Assembly: GCA_903921945.1 (NCBI GenBank)
Contig: CAIXSC010000773.1
Span: 1 to 7,349, forward strand
Length of the DNA stretch: 7,349 nucleotides
Direction of reading: 5' to 3'
DNA from: an uncultured Planctomycetaceae bacterium
GTDB taxonomy: Bacteria > Planctomycetota > Planctomycetia > Pirellulales > Pirellulaceae
Shown here piece after piece: positions 6,339-7,349 of this stretch. The notes below the pieces were generated by a model. That model was not told the DNA's origin. It worked only from the letters and a program-made list of their open reading frames with translations, and ran no database searches. The number at the start of each line of letters is the position of its first letter. Position 1 is the first letter of the stretch. The translations under genes were made by a program, and so were the position numbers.

Positions 6339-6359
6339 GCGGCGGTGAATTGCTACCCT
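6332..6359 (+). promoter_or_regulatory. Candidate fae promoter
   Basis: TTGCAA (6332-6337, four of six to TTGACA) is separated by 16 bp from TACCCT (6354-6359, four of six to TATAAT), in the context TTGCTACCCTC. Transcription would begin near 6366, giving a leader of about 40 nt that contains the fae ribosome binding site. The matches are modest. Confidence 0.35.
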
Positions 6360-6394
6360 CTCTGCGTGTCAAATGAAATGGGTTCCACGCGATC

Positions 6395-6399
6395 AGGAG
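6395..6399 (+). promoter_or_regulatory. fae ribosome binding site
   Basis: AGGAG at 6395-6399 lies 7 nt before the ATG at 6407. This supports that start over the second in-frame Met codon at 6413, where the spacing would be 13 nt. Confidence 0.75.
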
Positions 6400-6406
6400 A
6401 TTTTGC

Positions 6407-6901
6407 ATGTCGATGTTCATCGGTGAAGCGCTGGCGGGCGAAGGAAACGAAATCGCTCATATTGACTTGTTGATCGGCAGCAAGGACGGCCCGGTCGGCC
6501 ATGCGTTCGCCAACGCGTTGGCGCGCCAGAGCGAAGGCCACACGAACCTGTTGGCTGTCGTTACACCGAACTTGGCCGTCAAGCCGGCCACCGTGATGAT
6601 CACGAAGGTGACCATCAAGGGCATGAAGCAAGCGGTCCAGATGTTCGGACCGGCCCAAGCGGCCGTGGCGAAGGCGGTCGCCGACACGGTGGCCGATGGC
6701 GTGATTCCGAAGGGACAGGCCGAAGACCTGGTGATCGTGTGCGGCGTGTTCATCCACCCGGCCGCCGCCGACGACAAGAAGATCTACGATTACAACTACG
6801 CCGCGACCAAGCAAGCGATCATCAATGCGATGACCGGCAAGCCGACCGCGGAAGAAATGATCGCCGGCAAGGACTCGGTCCATCCGTTCCGCGGCTTCTA
6901 A
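6407..6901 (+). CDS. fae: Formaldehyde-activating enzyme (Fae)
   Basis: The 164-residue protein matches the Fae family along its whole length. Visible conserved segments are GEALAGEGNEIAHIDLLIG (6-24), containing the family's active-site His (H18 here), NLLAVVTPNL (47-56), KPATVMITKVT (59-69), QAVQMFGPAQ (75-84), GVFIHPAAADD (113-123), YNYAATK (129-135) and HPF (159-161). Fae catalyses condensation of formaldehyde with tetrahydromethanopterin to give methylene-H4MPT in the cytoplasm, entering the H4MPT oxidation or detoxification route. Length is normal for stand-alone Fae; there is no fused Hps domain. It is transcribed divergently from an ATP-grasp gene, is followed by a strong hairpin, and lies 359 bp before a methylene-H4MPT dehydrogenase, the enzyme of the next step. 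A candidate promoter and a good ribosome binding site precede it. Some genomes carry Fae-like paralogues of unknown function, but the conserved motifs here are those of true Fae. Confidence 0.96.
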   Translation: MSMFIGEALAGEGNEIAHIDLLIGSKDGPVGHAFANALARQSEGHTNLLAVVTPNLAVKPATVMITKVTIKGMKQAVQMFGPAQAAVAKAVADTVADGVIPKGQAEDLVIVCGVFIHPAAADDKKIYDYNYAATKQAIINAMTGKPTAEEMIAGKDSVHPFRGF

Positions 6902-6931
6902 GCCAGTTCGGAACGATCCACGGATTTCCTG

Positions 6932-6964
6932 CGAGCTTCCGGCGTTGCCAAACCCGGAAGCTCG
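6932..6964 (+). terminator. Hairpin terminator after fae
   Basis: CGAGCTTCCGG (6932-6942) and CCGGAAGCTCG (6954-6964) form a perfect 11-bp stem with an 11-nt loop, starting 30 bp after the fae stop. It is followed by TTGCGTTT (6965-6972), only moderately T-rich. It probably ends or attenuates the fae transcript. The dehydrogenase at 7261 therefore may need its own promoter or read-through. Confidence 0.65.
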
Positions 6965-6975
6965 TTGCGTTTCCC

Positions 6976-7087
6976 GCAGCGCCTCAAGACCGCAGCGCCT
7001 TAAGCCTGCCGTCCCGATGTGCTGCCGTCCCGATGTGCTGCCGTCCCGATGTGCTGCCGTCTCAATGTGCCGCTATCCCGATGTGCA
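6976..7087 (+). repeat. 16-bp-period tandem array, seven units
   Basis: Units start every 16 bp at 6976, 6992, 7008, 7024, 7040, 7056 and 7072, each beginning with GC. The three central copies are identical (GCCGTCCCGATGTGCT). The next two differ at a few positions. The first two form a diverged pair (GCAGCGCCTCAAGACC and GCAGCGCCTTAAGCCT) in the same phase. A 16-bp unit shifts frame in every copy, so the array is not coding. It occupies the first half of the 359-bp gap between fae and the dehydrogenase gene. Nothing gene-like is seen in that gap; the remainder holds the repeat block at 7137-7200. Confidence 0.8.
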
Positions 7088-7136
7088 GCGGTCACTCGGT
7101 TGCTCGGCCCCGCTCACCGCAGCGACCGAGTCCGCC

Positions 7137-7200
7137 GCCGCTTCCGTAATCGCTGCCGTTGCCGCTGCTGTAACCGCTGCCGCTTCCGTAATCGCTGCCG
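7137..7200 (+). repeat. 42-bp direct repeat built from GC-rich hexamers
   Basis: An exact 22-bp sequence beginning GCCGCTTCCGTAATCGCTG occurs at 7137-7158 and again at 7179-7200, offset by 42 bp. The whole stretch reads as degenerate 6-bp units related to GCCGCT, with TCCGTA and GCTGTA variants. Translations (Ala-rich on plus, Gly/Ser/Tyr-rich on minus) are repeat-driven and continue into the antisense of the dehydrogenase gene, so I do not call a gene. It ends about 60 bp before the dehydrogenase start. Confidence 0.7.
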
Positions 7201-7260
7201 CCTCGGTCGCTACTGTCGACTGTTTCGTCCCGCATTTTCCTCTTTCGATTCGTGAACGCG

Positions 7261-7349
7261 ATGGCCAAACCTAAGATCTTGATCCAGTTGGATGCCGACG
7301 CCCACGCCAGTGTGTTTGACGCCGTGGTGGCGGTCGATGCGGGCATCGA
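7261..7349 (+). CDS. Methylene-tetrahydromethanopterin dehydrogenase, N-terminus (partial)
   Basis: Only 29 codons fall inside the window; the gene runs off the right edge. The visible protein, KPKILIQLDADAHASVFD (3-20) then VDAGI, closely resembles the start of bacterial NAD(P)-dependent methylene-H4MPT dehydrogenases of the MtdA/MtdB/MtdC group, which typically read KKLLFQFDTD-x-x-PSVFD. These enzymes oxidise methylene-H4MPT to methenyl-H4MPT, the step after Fae. MtdC is the class described from planctomycetes and is the likeliest identity, but 29 residues cannot separate the classes, so no symbol is given. The ATG at 7261 has no clear Shine-Dalgarno; an in-frame GTG lies three codons upstream (7252). 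Position behind fae on the same strand supports the call. Confidence 0.75.
   Translation, partial: MAKPKILIQLDADAHASVFDAVVAVDAGI

Noticed and set aside
6976..7087. CRISPR array
   Set aside because: The units are contiguous 16-mers with no spacers, and no cas gene is present.
6939..7274. Cys/Pro-rich plus-strand open frames over the 16-bp array
   Set aside because: The same peptide appears in all three frames because the unit is 16 bp, so it is repeat-driven and not a protein.
7092..7346. Minus-strand frame with a Gly/Ser/Tyr-rich tail resembling RNA-binding protein tails
   Set aside because: The tail is simply the translation of the 42-bp/hexamer repeat and the rest is antisense to the dehydrogenase start.

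Overview
The window looks like a piece of a planctomycete chromosome, probably Pirellulales-like. Three things point there. First, it carries genes of the tetrahydromethanopterin (H4MPT) one-carbon pathway, which among bacteria occurs mainly in methylotrophic Proteobacteria and Planctomycetes. Second, a large exported protein begins with a basic N-terminus and an E-x-R-x-L-M-A-A-D motif, then dockerin-like and cadherin-like domains, a layout common in planctomycetes. Third, the DNA is GC-rich, with tandem Asp-box sialidase-like genes. The assignment is inference; no rRNA or tRNA gene is present.

Layout. 1-153: non-coding, with a 23-bp tandem repeat (three copies). 154-2584, minus strand: two secreted Asp-box (BNR) sialidase-like proteins. 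2704-4443, minus: an exported protein with two dockerin-type calcium loops and two clear cadherin-like domains, with its own promoter (TTGACG-N16-TACACT) overlapping the stop of the gene upstream. 4628-6274, minus: an ATP-grasp protein of the kind found in H4MPT gene islands, apparently starting at CTG. 6275-6406: divergent control region. 6407-6901, plus: fae, formaldehyde-activating enzyme, closed by a strong hairpin. 6902-7260: no gene, but two tandem-repeat blocks (16-bp period, then a 42-bp/hexamer repeat). 7261 to the end, plus: the first 29 codons of a methylene-H4MPT dehydrogenase.

How the genes work together. Fae condenses formaldehyde with H4MPT to methylene-H4MPT, and the dehydrogenase at the right edge oxidises it to methenyl-H4MPT. 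These are the first two steps of H4MPT-linked formaldehyde oxidation or detoxification. The ATP-grasp protein is likely an accessory, perhaps a ligase in making H4MPT or a methanofuran-like cofactor, but its reaction is not shown by the sequence. The left half is a separate theme: exported glycan-related and calcium-binding surface or secreted proteins. I see no evidence linking the halves beyond proximity.

The most unusual points are the non-canonical CTG start of the ATP-grasp gene, the 16-bp-period array between fae and the dehydrogenase, the number of short tandem repeats inside and between genes, and a sialidase-like protein that appears to keep the nucleophile-side residues but lacks an obvious acid/base aspartate.
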